Positions 52,375-64,000 of a stretch of 64,000 bases of DNA are shown here, piece after piece. Positions within the stretch are counted from its first letter, which is position 1. Each line of letters starts with the position of its first letter. The stretch comes from Curtobacterium sp. 458. Its GTDB lineage: Bacteria; Actinomycetota; Actinomycetes; Actinomycetales; Microbacteriaceae. A model generated the notes under the pieces. It saw nothing but the letters and a program-made list of their open reading frames with translations. It was not told where the DNA came from and did not search any database. The stretch is taken from positions 2,617,830-2,681,829 of the forward strand of contig NZ_CP129104.1 in NCBI RefSeq assembly GCF_030406605.1, in the 5' to 3' direction. Both the position numbers and the translations under genes were made by a program.

Positions 52375-54063
52375 GTGCCCACCCCGCCCCGCCTGAGTGA
52401 CCTCGGCCAGCAGGACGCGGACGTCGGCAGCCTGCGAACCCGCGGCCGCCGCTTCGCTGAGCTCCTGCGCATCGCCCGACGTCACCACCTCGTCCCGTTC
52501 CGCCGCCTCGACTTCTCCCGGGATCCGGGAACGAGCGACCTGCGGCGTGACCAGGCCGAACACCTGCGCCGAGCCCTCGAGGAGGCCGGCGGCGGGTTCG
52601 TGAAGATGGGGCAGCTGCTCTCCACCCGCGACGACCTGCTCCCGGACGAGTGGACCGAGGGGCTCGCCCACCTGCAGCGGAACGTGACGCCCGCGCCGGC
52701 CGGCCAGGTCGCCGAGCTCCTCGCGACGGAACTGCACGCACCCGTCGACGAGGTCTTCGCGTCGTTCGACCCGGAGCCCGTCGCCGCCGCGTCGATCGCG
52801 CAGGTCCACCGTGCGCGCCTGCACGACGGCACCGAGGTCGCGGTCAAGGTGCAACGGCCCGGCATCGACACCGCCGTCCGTCGCGACGTCGACATCGCGC
52901 TGCGGGTCGTGCGGTTCCTGGCGCGGACGAGCACGGAGGCGCGGCAGGTCGGCGTCGTCGACGTGGCGGCGCAGTACGCGGCGGACCTGGTGCGGCAGGT
53001 CGACTTCTCCTCCGAGGCCCGGAACCTCGCCGCGCTCCGCGCCGCGCAGGCCAGGAGTGCCCGTCCCGACGAGGTGTACCTCCCGGTGCCGTACCCGGAG
53101 CTGTCCGGTCGTCGCGTGCTCGTGATGGAGTTCCTCGAGGGCGACACGCTCAGCGCGCTGCGCGCCGAGCGGTCGGACCGCGACCTCGACGCGCCGATGC
53201 GCGCGATCCTCCGCGCGTTCCTGCGGCAGGTGGTCTTCGACGGCCTGTACCACGCGGACCTCCACCCGGGGAACGTCGTGCTCCTGCCCGACGGCCGGCC
53301 CGCGTTGATCGACTTCGGATCGGTCGGGAGGCTCGACCCCGGTCTCCGGGACACGGTCCAGGAACTGCTGGCCGGCTACCTCCAGGACGACACGGCCCGG
53401 ATCGCCGACAACGTCCTGCGGATGGCTCCCGTGCGCGATGCCCGCGACGAGGTCGACTTCCGTCGGGACATCGCGCGCTTCGTCGCGGACGAGCTCGGTC
53501 CCGGTGCCCGCATCGGCGTGCAGACCGTGGACGACGCCGTGGAGGTCTTCGGGCGCTACCGGCTGAAGCCACCGCCGGACTTCGTGGCGGCGGCACGGGC
53601 GCTCGCGATCTTCGAGGGCACGCTCCGGACGCTGACGCCCTCGTTCGACCTCCTCGAGGAGTCGCGGGACCTCGCGAAGCAGCAGATCCGCGACCAGCTG
53701 CGGCCGTCGGCGCTGCGGGACGTCGCGGTGCGTGAGCTGTTCGGCGTCGTGTCCGCGGCGCGGAAGCTCCCACGTCGGGTCGATCGCATCACGGAGGCGC
53801 TCGAGTCCGGGCGGCTCTCGGTGAACATCCGGCTGTTCGGGGACCGGCAGGACCGCCGGCTCGTGACCGGGCTCATCCGGCGCATCCTGCTCGTGCTGCT
53901 CGGGTCGGGCGCCGGGATCCTGTCGATCGTGTACCTGACCCTGCCGGCCCGTCCGTCGGCGGTGCTCTCGACGGGAGCGGCGGGCGGGCTGCTCGGCGGG
54001 GCGACGGTCGTGCTGCTCGGGTGGGCGGCGATCGACGCGTGGCGGGCGCGGCGGCGGGACTGA
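52375..54063 (+). CDS. ABC1/AarF/UbiB-family atypical kinase
   Basis: A 562-residue UbiB-family protein. The diagnostic KxGQ motif is [11 protein letters not shown] at about residue 76, the ATP-binding and catalytic parts are [18 protein letters not shown] and LIDFGSVG, and two membrane segments end the protein ([35 protein letters not shown]). The family is an atypical ATPase linked to quinone or lipid metabolism; actinobacterial members are poorly understood. GTG 52375 was chosen because the frame upstream is shadow of the minus-strand gene. It separates the aro cluster from efp. Confidence 0.9.
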   Translation: MPTPPRLSDLGQQDADVGSLRTRGRRFAELLRIARRHHLVPFRRLDFSRDPGTSDLRRDQAEHLRRALEEAGGGFVKMGQLLSTRDDLLPDEWTEGLAHLQRNVTPAPAGQVAELLATELHAPVDEVFASFDPEPVAAASIAQVHRARLHDGTEVAVKVQRPGIDTAVRRDVDIALRVVRFLARTSTEARQVGVVDVAAQYAADLVRQVDFSSEARNLAALRAAQARSARPDEVYLPVPYPELSGRRVLVMEFLEGDTLSALRAERSDRDLDAPMRAILRAFLRQVVFDGLYHADLHPGNVVLLPDGRPALIDFGSVGRLDPGLRDTVQELLAGYLQDDTARIADNVLRMAPVRDARDEVDFRRDIARFVADELGPGARIGVQTVDDAVEVFGRYRLKPPPDFVAAARALAIFEGTLRTLTPSFDLLEESRDLAKQQIRDQLRPSALRDVAVRELFGVVSAARKLPRRVDRITEALESGRLSVNIRLFGDRQDRRLVTGLIRRILLVLLGSGAGILSIVYLTLPARPSAVLSTGAAGGLLGGATVVLLGWAAIDAWRARRRD

Positions 54064-54087
54064 GGCGGCCGGGGCGGACCCGTCCGC

Positions 54088-54093
54088 TACACT
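54088..54093 (+). promoter_or_regulatory. -10 box for efp-nusB
   Basis: TACACT 91 bases before the efp start, predicting a leader of about 84 bases with an ACGGAAGA ribosome binding site. Confidence 0.45.
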
Positions 54094-54183
54094 CGTCGGG
54101 GCGTCGCGCCGATCCGGCCAGCGACCGCCGCGCCGGGCCGAAGTGCCCGCGAGACCTTCACAACACCATCGAACGGAAGACCC

Positions 54184-54747
54184 ATGGCGAGCACCACTGA
54201 CATCAAGAACGGCGCCGTTCTCATCATCGACGGCCAGCTCTGGTCGGTCGTCGAGTTCCAGCACGTCAAGCCGGGCAAGGGCGGTGCGTTCGTCCGCACG
54301 AAGCTCAAGAACGTCGTCTCCGGCAAGGTCGTGGACCGCACGTTCAACGCGGGCGCCAAGATCGACACCGCGACCGTCGACCGCCGCGACTACCAGTACC
54401 TGTACCAGGACGGCGAGTCGTACGTGTTCATGGACACCGACACCTACGACCAGATCCCCGTCTCGGAGACCGTCGTCGGCGACGCGAAGAACTACCTCCT
54501 CGAGTCCGCCATGGTCACCATCGCGATGAACGAGGGCAACCCGCTGTACATCGAGCTCCCGACGTCGATCGTCACCGAGGTCGAGACCGAGCCGGGTCTC
54601 CAGGGCGACCGCTCGTCCGGTGGCACGAAGGACGCGACGATCATCGCGACCGGTCACCGCATCCAGGTCCCGCTGTACCTGGAGAGCGGCACCACCGTGA
54701 AGATCGACACGCGCGACGGCAGCTTCCTCGGCCGCGTCAACAACTAG
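54184..54747 (+). CDS. efp: Translation elongation factor P
   Basis: Rescues ribosomes stalled on proline runs; 187 residues with three beta-barrel domains. The loop that inserts near the peptidyl-transferase centre is [11 protein letters not shown] with lysine 32, and the C-terminus keeps [19 protein letters not shown]. No modification genes (epmA/epmB) are in the window. The unmodified PGKGGAF-type loop is typical of actinobacteria. nusB follows after ten bases. Confidence 0.98.
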   Translation: MASTTDIKNGAVLIIDGQLWSVVEFQHVKPGKGGAFVRTKLKNVVSGKVVDRTFNAGAKIDTATVDRRDYQYLYQDGESYVFMDTDTYDQIPVSETVVGDAKNYLLESAMVTIAMNEGNPLYIELPTSIVTEVETEPGLQGDRSSGGTKDATIIATGHRIQVPLYLESGTTVKIDTRDGSFLGRVNN

Positions 54748-54757
54748 GCGACGCCGT

Positions 54758-55234
54758 ATGAGTGCTCGTTCGAAGGCCCGCAAGCGCGCCCTCGACATGC
54801 TGTACGTGGCGGAGGTCCGCGAGCTGCCGATCGCGGACGTCCTCGCGACGGAGACCGTCCGGCACCTCGACCAGCCCGAGCGCGCCTCGAGCTGGGACTA
54901 CGCCCGGCAGATCGTCACGGGTGTGGACGAGGCCCGGCACGAGATCGACTCCGTGATCGTCGACCACGCCCAGGGCTGGTCGATCGCCCGGATGCCGGTG
55001 CTCGACCGCTGCATCCTCCGCATGGGCGTGTGGGAGCTCCGCTTCAACAGCGAGGTGCCCGACGCCGTCGCGATCGCCGAGGCCGTCGAGCTCGCGCAGT
55101 CCCTGTCCACCGAGGAGTCCGCGGGCTTCGTCAACGGTGTGCTCGGGGCGGTCGCCGGCGGTCGGGTCAGCGGGTCGAAGCAGCAGGATGCACCGTCCGG
55201 TCGGACGGTCGCAGGGGGCCAGGAGTCCCGGTAG
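54758..55234 (+). CDS. nusB: Transcription antitermination factor NusB
   Basis: RNA-binding helical protein of the rRNA antitermination complex; 158 residues. The N-terminal ARKRALDMLYVAEVRELPI and the core WSIARMPVLDRCILRMGVWELR with PDAVAIAEAVELAQSLSTEESAGFVNGVLG are typical. A disordered tail follows. The pyr operon promoter lies inside the last codons of this gene. Confidence 0.96.
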   Translation: MSARSKARKRALDMLYVAEVRELPIADVLATETVRHLDQPERASSWDYARQIVTGVDEARHEIDSVIVDHAQGWSIARMPVLDRCILRMGVWELRFNSEVPDAVAIAEAVELAQSLSTEESAGFVNGVLGAVAGGRVSGSKQQDAPSGRTVAGGQESR

Positions 55235-55237
55235 GGT
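55232..55237 (+). promoter_or_regulatory. -10 box for the pyr operon
   Basis: TAGGGT, overlapping the nusB stop codon, would start RNA about 48 bases before pyrR and so place the PyrR leader at the 5' end of the transcript. Confidence 0.5.
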
Positions 55238-55250
55238 TGACCACGTCAGC

Positions 55251-55286
55251 GTCCTTTAAGTCCGTCCGGTGAGGCGGGGAAGGAGG
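55251..55286 (+). promoter_or_regulatory. PyrR-binding leader hiding the pyrR ribosome binding site
   Basis: The leader starts GTCCTTTAAG and has two stems: CCGTC (55262-55266) with GGCGG (55273-55277) around a CGGTGA loop, and TCCTT (55252-55256) with AAGGA (55280-55284). The second arm of the lower stem is the AAGGAGG ribosome binding site of pyrR. In mycobacteria PyrR represses the pyr operon at translation by binding such a leader when UMP is high; this sequence fits that model rather than a terminator-based attenuator, since no T-run is seen. Confidence 0.75.
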
Positions 55287-55291
55287 TCGGC

Positions 55292-55882
55292 GTGGGTACC
55301 CGAACGGTCCTGCAGAACACCGACATCACGCGTGCCTTGACACGCATCGCGCACGAGATCCTCGAGGCCAACCACGGCGCCTCGGACCTCGTGCTCCTGG
55401 GCATCCCGACACGGGGTGCCGTCCTGGCGGAGCGCCTCGCCGCGATCCTGGCCGACATCGAGCCCGAGTGGGCGGCCGACCGCGAGCAGCGGCTCGGCAC
55501 CCTCGACGTGACGATGCACCGTGACGACCTCGGCCACGGCATCGGGCGGGCGCCGCACCGGACGACGATCCCGACGAGCGGCATCGACGGCAAGGTCGTC
55601 GTGCTCGTCGACGACGTGCTCTACTCCGGCCGCACCGTCCGGGCCGCGCTCGACGCCCTGCAGGGCATCGGCCGGCCGCGCGCCGTCCGGCTCGCCGTGC
55701 TCGTCGACCGGGGCCACCGCGAGCTCCCGATCCGCGCGGACCACGTGGGCAAGAACCTGCCGACCGCCTCCGACGAGCGGGTCACGCTGCGGCTGACCGA
55801 GACGGACGGCGCGGACGAGGTCGTCATCGAGCAGAGCGAGCAGAGCGCGCAGAGCGGGACGCAGTCGGGCGGTGCTGTCTGA
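55292..55882 (+). CDS. pyrR: Pyrimidine operon regulator / uracil phosphoribosyltransferase
   Basis: RNA-binding regulator with a phosphoribosyltransferase fold; 196 residues. The PRPP motif [18 protein letters not shown] is intact, with [16 protein letters not shown] and [22 protein letters not shown]. The 5' leader directly upstream carries its likely binding site, making an autoregulatory loop. It overlaps pyrB by one base (TGATG). A glutamine/serine-rich tail ([12 protein letters not shown]) is unconserved. Confidence 0.97.
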   Translation: MGTRTVLQNTDITRALTRIAHEILEANHGASDLVLLGIPTRGAVLAERLAAILADIEPEWAADREQRLGTLDVTMHRDDLGHGIGRAPHRTTIPTSGIDGKVVVLVDDVLYSGRTVRAALDALQGIGRPRAVRLAVLVDRGHRELPIRADHVGKNLPTASDERVTLRLTETDGADEVVIEQSEQSAQSGTQSGGAV

Positions 55883-56844
55883 TGCGCCACCTCCTCTCCA
55901 CCGCCGACCTCTCCCGCGCCGAGGCCGTCCACATCCTCGACGTCGCCGAGGAGATGGCCGAGGTCAACACGCGCGAGGTCAAGCGGCTCCCAGCCCTCCG
56001 CGGCAAGACGGTCGTGAACCTCTTCTTCGAGGACTCCACCCGGACCCGCATCTCGTTCGAGGCGGCCGCCAAGCGTCTCTCCGCCGACGTCATCAACTTC
56101 GCGGCGAAGGGATCGAGCGTCTCGAAGGGCGAATCGCTCAAGGACACCGTCCAGACCCTCGGTGCGATGGGCATCGACGGCATCGTGATGCGCCACGGCG
56201 CGTCCGGCGCCCCGCGGGTGCTCGCGGACGCCGACTGGATCGACGTCCCGGTCGTCAACGCGGGCGACGGCACGCACGAGCACCCGACGCAGGCCCTGCT
56301 CGACGCCTTCACGATGCGCCGCCGCCTGCACGGTGCGGCGAGCCGGGGCCAGGGCCTCGACGGCGTCCGCGTCGCGATCGTCGGCGACGTCCTGCACAGC
56401 CGCGTGGCACGCAGCAACGCCTGGCTCCTCCGCACGCTCGGCGCCGAGGTCACGTTCGTCGCCCCGCCGACGCTGCTGCCCGCCGTGGACCGCCCGTTCG
56501 GCGCCGCGGTCCACCACGACCTCGACGTCGCCCTCGCCGAGGACCCGGACGTCGTGATGCTCCTCCGCATCCAGCAGGAGCGCATGCACGACGCCTTCTT
56601 CCCGAACGAGCGCGAGTACACGCGGCACTTCGGCCTCACGGCCGCTCGCGCCGCGGGTCTCCCCGAGCGCACGCTGATCATGCACCCCGGCCCGATGAAC
56701 CGCGGCCTGGAGATCGCCGGCGTCGCCGCCGACGACCCGCGCTCGACGGTCGTCGAGCAGGTCGCCAACGGCGTGAGCGTGCGCATGGCCGTCCTCTACC
56801 TCGCCCTGACGGGCGACCACGACGCGAAGGAGTCCGTCGCATGA
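55882..56844 (+). CDS. pyrB: Aspartate carbamoyltransferase catalytic subunit
   Basis: Condenses carbamoyl phosphate with aspartate in UMP synthesis; 320 residues. The carbamoyl-phosphate motifs [13 protein letters not shown] and [10 protein letters not shown] and the aspartate-binding RIQQERM are present. No pyrI regulatory subunit is in the operon, as in other actinobacteria. ATG 55882 overlaps the pyrR stop and pyrC overlaps its own end by four bases. Confidence 0.97.
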   Translation: MRHLLSTADLSRAEAVHILDVAEEMAEVNTREVKRLPALRGKTVVNLFFEDSTRTRISFEAAAKRLSADVINFAAKGSSVSKGESLKDTVQTLGAMGIDGIVMRHGASGAPRVLADADWIDVPVVNAGDGTHEHPTQALLDAFTMRRRLHGAASRGQGLDGVRVAIVGDVLHSRVARSNAWLLRTLGAEVTFVAPPTLLPAVDRPFGAAVHHDLDVALAEDPDVVMLLRIQQERMHDAFFPNEREYTRHFGLTAARAAGLPERTLIMHPGPMNRGLEIAGVAADDPRSTVVEQVANGVSVRMAVLYLALTGDHDAKESVA

Positions 56845-58220
56845 CCGCCCACCTCATCCGCGGCGCGCAGCTGGTCGACGGCACGCGCGCCGACATCCGC
56901 CTGGAGGCACGGCGCATCACCGCGGTCGGGTCCGGTCTCGACACGGCCGGCGCCACGGTCGTCGACGCCGACGGGCTGATCGCCCTGCCCGGCCTCGTGG
57001 ACCTGCACACCCACCTCCGCGAACCCGGCGGCGAGGAGTCCGAGACGGTCCGCACCGGCTCGCGCGCAGCGGCCGCCGGCGGGTTCACCGCCGTGAACGC
57101 GATGGCGAACTCGAACCCGGTGGCGGACACCGCCGGCGTGGTCGAGCAGGTGCAGGCGCTCGGGGACGACGCGGGCTACGTCACGGTCCGCCCGATCGGC
57201 GCGGTGTCGCAGGGCCTGCAGGGCACCCACCTCTCGGAGATCGGGGCGATGGCGACGAGCCGCGCGCGGGTCCGGGTGTTCTCGGACGACGGCTCCTGCG
57301 TGGCGGACCCGCTGCTCATGCGTCGGGCGCTCGAGTACGTCAAGGGCTTCGGCGGTGTCATCGCGCAGCACGCCCAGGAGCCGCGGCTCACGCTCGGCGC
57401 CCAGATGAACGAGGGTCGACTCTCGTCGGAGCTCGGCCTCGCGGGCTGGCCGGCCGTGGCAGAGGAGGCGATCATCGCTCGCGACGTCCTGCTCGCCGAC
57501 CACGTCGGCGCACGCCTGCACGTCTGCCACGTCTCGACCGCGGGCAGCGTCGAGGTGATCCGGTGGGCGAAGTCCCGCGGGATCGACGTCACGGCCGAGG
57601 TCACGCCGCACCACCTGGTGCTGACCGAGGACCTCATCGCCGGCGTCGACGGCGCGCCGGGGTACGACGCCCGCTACAAGGTCAACCCGCCGCTCCGTGC
57701 CCGCGAGGACGTCGAGGCGCTCCGGGCCGCCCTCGCAGACGGCACGATCGACATCGTCGCCACCGACCACGCGCCGCACACCGCCGAGGCGAAGTGCTGC
57801 GAGTGGCCCGCCGCCGCGAACGGCATGGTCGGCCTCGAGTCCGCGCTGAGCGTCGTGCAGTCCGCCGTGGTCGACTCCGGGCAGCTCGCCTGGTCGGACG
57901 TCGCCCGCGTGCTCTCCGAGGCGCCGGCACGCATCGGCCAGGTCGAGGGCCACGGGCAGCGGATCGCCGAGGGCGCGCCGGCCGAGGTCACCCTCTACGA
58001 CCCGAGCGCGTCGCGGGAGTTCGCCGTGACAGACCTCGCCGGCCAGTCGCAGAACTCGCCGTACCTCGGCATGCGGCTGCCCGGCCGGGTCGTCGCGACG
58101 TTCCACCACGGCTACCCGACCGTGCTCGACGGTGCGGTCGTCGACGACGAGACGGTCGCGGCGCGCGCAGCCGAGACGGTCGCGGCGCACGCCGCCGCGG
58201 CCCGGGAGGCGGCACGGTGA
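56841..58220 (+). CDS. pyrC: Dihydroorotase
   Basis: Zinc amidohydrolase that closes carbamoyl aspartate to dihydroorotate; 459 residues, class I (long) type. Metal-binding motifs are [12 protein letters not shown] near residue 53, [12 protein letters not shown] and [11 protein letters not shown]; the loop [11 protein letters not shown] is also conserved. ATG 56841 overlaps the pyrB stop. The C-terminal alanine/glutamate-rich tail ([20 protein letters not shown]) contains one arm of a 10-bp hairpin spanning the next start codon. Confidence 0.97.
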   Translation: MTAHLIRGAQLVDGTRADIRLEARRITAVGSGLDTAGATVVDADGLIALPGLVDLHTHLREPGGEESETVRTGSRAAAAGGFTAVNAMANSNPVADTAGVVEQVQALGDDAGYVTVRPIGAVSQGLQGTHLSEIGAMATSRARVRVFSDDGSCVADPLLMRRALEYVKGFGGVIAQHAQEPRLTLGAQMNEGRLSSELGLAGWPAVAEEAIIARDVLLADHVGARLHVCHVSTAGSVEVIRWAKSRGIDVTAEVTPHHLVLTEDLIAGVDGAPGYDARYKVNPPLRAREDVEALRAALADGTIDIVATDHAPHTAEAKCCEWPAAANGMVGLESALSVVQSAVVDSGQLAWSDVARVLSEAPARIGQVEGHGQRIAEGAPAEVTLYDPSASREFAVTDLAGQSQNSPYLGMRLPGRVVATFHHGYPTVLDGAVVDDETVAARAAETVAAHAAAAREAAR

Positions 58221-58237
58221 GCGGCGACGCCTCCCGG
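58202..58237 (+). repeat. GGAGGC-type hairpin enclosing a start codon
   Basis: CCGGGAGGCG (58202-58211) and CGCCTCCCGG (58228-58237) pair perfectly around the GTGA that ends pyrC and starts the next gene. The arms resemble the intergenic GGAGGC palindromes, here within coding sequence. Confidence 0.6.
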
Positions 58238-58762
58238 TGGCTCACCGGGGGAGTCATCCTCCTCCTGGTGGCCCTGCTGTTCCTCGCGATGGCGCGCACC
58301 TGGCGGACCCGGAGCCGCGCGCAGGCCGCAGCCGTGCCTCCCGTCCCGGTCCCGGCCGACCCGGGTCCGCAGGTCGGGTCGTGGGACGGCTTCACCGTCG
58401 CGACGACCCGCGCCGACCAGCCGCTGGAGCGCATCACCGCCGGCGGTCTCGGCTTCCGCAGCCGCGGGGGCGTGACCGTCCACGAGCACGGCGTGGTGCT
58501 GCACCACGCCGGGGCACCCGACCGCTGGGTCGCGACCGACGCCGTCCGTGGCGCCGACCGCGCCACGTGGGCCATCGACCGAGTGGTCGAGCCCGGGGGA
58601 CTGGTCCGTCTGCGATGGACGGCGACCGGCGCCGCAGGTGCGACGGACCTCGACACCTACTTCCGGTTCCCGGAGGGCGACGCGGCAGCAGCACTCGCCG
58701 CCCTGCAGGGACCGACGACGAAGCACGAGCACCCGCATACCGCGGGCGAAGGGACGAACTGA
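58217..58762 (+). CDS. PH-like membrane protein of the pyr operon (Rv1382-type)
   Basis: A 181-residue protein with one N-terminal membrane segment ([21 protein letters not shown]) and a soluble domain of about 120 residues rich in beta-strands ([30 protein letters not shown]), consistent with a bacterial PH-like fold. By position it corresponds to Rv1382 between pyrC and carA in Mycobacterium tuberculosis; this placement is conserved in actinobacteria, but its role in pyrimidine synthesis is unknown. GTG 58217 overlaps the pyrC stop, and its TGA overlaps carA. Confidence 0.85.
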   Translation: MSGDASRWLTGGVILLLVALLFLAMARTWRTRSRAQAAAVPPVPVPADPGPQVGSWDGFTVATTRADQPLERITAGGLGFRSRGGVTVHEHGVVLHHAGAPDRWVATDAVRGADRATWAIDRVVEPGGLVRLRWTATGAAGATDLDTYFRFPEGDAAAALAALQGPTTKHEHPHTAGEGTN

Positions 58763-59960
58763 TGACACGCGAACGGGCCGTACTGGTCCTCGAGGACGGC
58801 ACCCGCTACGAGGGACGGGCGTACGGCGCCCGAGGCCGGTCCCTGGGTGAGGTGGTCTTCGCGACCGGCATGACCGGGTACCAGGAGACGCTGACCGACC
58901 CGTCCTACGCCGGGCAGATCGTGGTGCAGACCGCGCCGCACATCGGCAACACGGGTGTGAACGACGAGGACCCCGAGTCCCGCCGCATCTGGGTGGCCGG
59001 GTACGTGGTCCGCGACCCCAGCCGGATCGTGTCGAACCACCGGGCGAACGCCACGCTGGACGACCACCTCGTCCGTGACGGCATCGTGGGCATCTCCGGG
59101 GTCGACACGCGGGCGCTCACCCGTCGGATCCGCGACGCGGGCGCGATGAAGGGCGGCGTGTTCAGCGGCCCCGAGGCGGACCTGTCGGCGGACGAGCAGC
59201 TCGCGGCCGTCCGCGACCAGGCCGCGATGACCGGTGCGAACTTCTCCGCGACGGTGTCCACGCCCGAGACCTACGTGGTCCCCGCGGTGGGCGAGCAGAT
59301 CGGCCGGCTGGCCGTGCTCGACCTCGGCGTGAAGGCCTCGACCACCCGGTACCTCGCCGAGCGCGGGTTCGAGGTGCACGTCGTGCCGCAGGACATCACC
59401 GCCGAGGCGCTCGAAGCCCTGGCTCCCGACGCGTTGTTCTACTCGAACGGCCCCGGCGACCCGGCGGCGAGCGACGCCCAGGTGGAGCTCCTGCAGGACA
59501 GCCTGAAGACCGGTCGCCCGTTCTTCGGCATCTGCTTCGGCAACCAGCTGCTCGGCCGCGCGCTCGGCTTCGGCACGTACAAGCTGCCGTTCGGTCACCG
59601 CGGCATCAACCAGCCGGTGCTCGACACCACCACGGGCAAGGTCGAGATCACGAGCCAGAACCACGGCTTCGCGGTCGACGCGCCCCTCGGGGAGGTGATC
59701 GAGTCGCCCGCCGGGTTCGGCCGCGTCGAGGTCTCCCACTACTCCCTGAACGACCAGGTCGTCGAGGGCCTCCGCGCGCTCGACGTGCCCGCGTTCAGCG
59801 TGCAGTACCACCCCGAGGCGGCGGCCGGTCCGCACGACTCGATGTACCTGTTCGACCGGTTCGCGGACCTCGTCCGTGCCCGACGCGACGGCCGGCCGCT
59901 CGACGCGGCCACGGCCGACGCCACGACCCCCGCAGCCGACGTCACCAAGGAAGCCAACTG

Positions 59961-59961
<1 letters not shown>
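58762..59961 (+). CDS. carA: Carbamoyl-phosphate synthase small subunit
   Basis: Glutamine amidotransferase subunit that feeds ammonia to CarB; 399 residues. The nucleophile is in [16 protein letters not shown] and the histidine and glutamate in [11 protein letters not shown]. The usual HQ of the GICLGHQ motif is NQ here, a variant I also regard as common. The N-terminal domain starts [18 protein letters not shown] 58762 overlaps the previous stop (TGATG) and carB follows the same way. Confidence 0.97.
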
Positions 59962-63235
<3,274 letters not shown>

Positions 63236-63239
<4 letters not shown>

Positions 63240-64000
63240 CGGCCGGTCTCGTGGCTGCTGACACCCGGCCTGGGCCCACGCCGCCGGTTCCGGACCGACG
63301 CGCCAGCGGCGGTTCGGCCGTGCCGGTGGGGAGAGGCGCGCCCTCATTCGGCGTCCGGCTCGCGGCCGCCATGGCGTCGCGTTCCGCACTGTGCGTCGGC
63401 ATCGACCCCCACGCCGCCACCCTGGCGGCGTGGGGGCTGGGCCGCGACGAGCAGGGCCTGACCGCCTTCGGGGCGACCCTCGTCGACGCGGCCGCCGGCC
63501 GCGCGGCGGTCGTGAAGCCGCAGATCGCGTTCTTCGAGGCCGCGGGGGTGCCGGGCTACCGTGCGCTCGACGCGACCCTGCGTCGGGCACGCGATGCGGG
63601 CCTCCTGGTCGTCGCCGACGTGAAGCGCGGCGACATCGGCAGCACCGGTGACGACTACGCGGAGGCCTGGGTCGACCGCGACGGGCCCTTCCGGGCCGAC
63701 GCGATGACCGTGTCGCCGTACCTCGGCTACGGGTCGCTGCGCGGCACGATCGACACCGCCCGGGCGAACGGAGCCGGGGTCTTCGTGCTCGCGGCGACGA
63801 GCAACCCCGAGGCGCGCGTGCTGCAGACCGCGGTGCTCGCCGAGGGGCCGCGTGCCGGCCGGACCGTGGCGGCCGGTATCGTCGAGGACGTGGCAGACGA
63901 CAACCAGAGCGCAGCCGAGCAGCCCCTCGGGGACGTCGGGCTGGTGCTCGGCGCGACCCTCGACCTCGACGACTTCGGGATCTCCGGCGACGACATCGGC
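63236..64000 (+). CDS. pyrF: Orotidine 5'-phosphate decarboxylase, partial
   Basis: Decarboxylates OMP to UMP, the last step of the pathway; the gene runs off the right edge of the window. Conserved parts are [34 protein letters not shown] and the catalytic [18 protein letters not shown], which mark the mycobacterial type. Taking GTG 63236 gives an unusual 45-residue arginine/glycine/proline-rich lead before the family N-terminus; the true start may be a GTG nearer 63322, with a GGGGAGAGG following it. A perfect 14-bp stem (63406-63436) lies within the gene. Confidence 0.93.
63406..63436 (+). other. 14-bp perfect hairpin inside pyrF
   Basis: CCCCCACGCCGCCA and TGGCGGCGTGGGGG pair without a mismatch around a CCC loop. 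It is within the codons for [12 protein letters not shown], just after the family N-terminus. Confidence 0.7.

Noticed and set aside
56899..56912. GCCTGGAGGCACGG, identical to the GGAGGC repeat arm, inside pyrC
   Set aside because: It lies in well-conserved coding sequence (DIRLEARR), with no second arm nearby, so chance is enough to explain it.

Overview
The window is a contiguous piece of a very GC-rich chromosome with dense coding on both strands, many GTG starts, 4-base start/stop overlaps and numerous leaderless promoters. Gene content and order point to an actinomycete of the Microbacteriaceae type (a Curtobacterium-like organism would fit): atpD-atpC, dxr-rseP-ispG-proS-nusA-ylxR-infB-rbfA-truB-ribF, rarA-rpsD-alaS-ruvX-mltG-aroC-aroK-aroB-efp-nusB and pyrR-pyrB-pyrC-(membrane gene)-carA-carB-pyrF. 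The genus is an inference; no 16S gene, tRNA, insertion sequence, prophage or CRISPR array was seen.

Layout. 1-1578: end of the ATP synthase operon (atpD 3' part, a short atpC) and a yaaA homologue that seems to use a CTG start. 1669-19288: the most unusual part, a signalling and envelope cluster. It holds a small hypothetical gene, an FHA protein with repeated TVIR motifs, a PP2C phosphatase, a membrane Ser/Thr kinase, a 1955-residue anchored surface protein (propeller-like region, Ig-type repeats, FN3 domains), a MoxR ATPase, a DUF58 protein, a TgpA-like membrane protein whose transglutaminase triad is absent, a zinc-ribbon/FHA protein, and a membrane protein that looks like a decayed partner. 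The likely logic is a kinase/phosphatase pair tagging the two FHA proteins, with MoxR-DUF58-TgpA-like proteins assembling or maturing the giant surface protein. 19209-26383: asparaginase, OsmC, a double-FKBP lipoprotein, then dxr (with a 15-bp tandem repeat in its 5' end), the rseP-type protease, an NCS1 permease and a cysteine hydrolase.

26486-43921: housekeeping translation and isoprenoid genes (ispG, proS, nusA, ylxR, infB, rbfA, mutY, truB, ribF, a DUF349 protein, cyclophilin, rarA, rpsD). Perfect palindromes sharing a 32-bp identical core flank proS. rimP is not at its usual place before nusA. 43984-55234: alaS, ruvX, mltG, the shikimate genes aroC-aroK-aroB (aroE and aroQ are not here), a two-gene cassette of tiny membrane/basic proteins on the minus strand, a UbiB-family kinase, efp and nusB. 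55251-64000: the complete pyrimidine operon under a PyrR-type RNA leader, ending in a pyrF that runs off the window.

Recurring non-coding structure: at least ten genes have a TANNNT box ending 6-7 bases before the start codon (leaderless transcription), one pair of which overlaps head to head, and a family of GGAGGC-containing palindromes occupies several intergenic gaps. No intergenic stretch exceeds about 300 bases; the longest are 38819-39076 (repeats plus a strong bidirectional terminator) and 42748-42982 (the rpsD leader).
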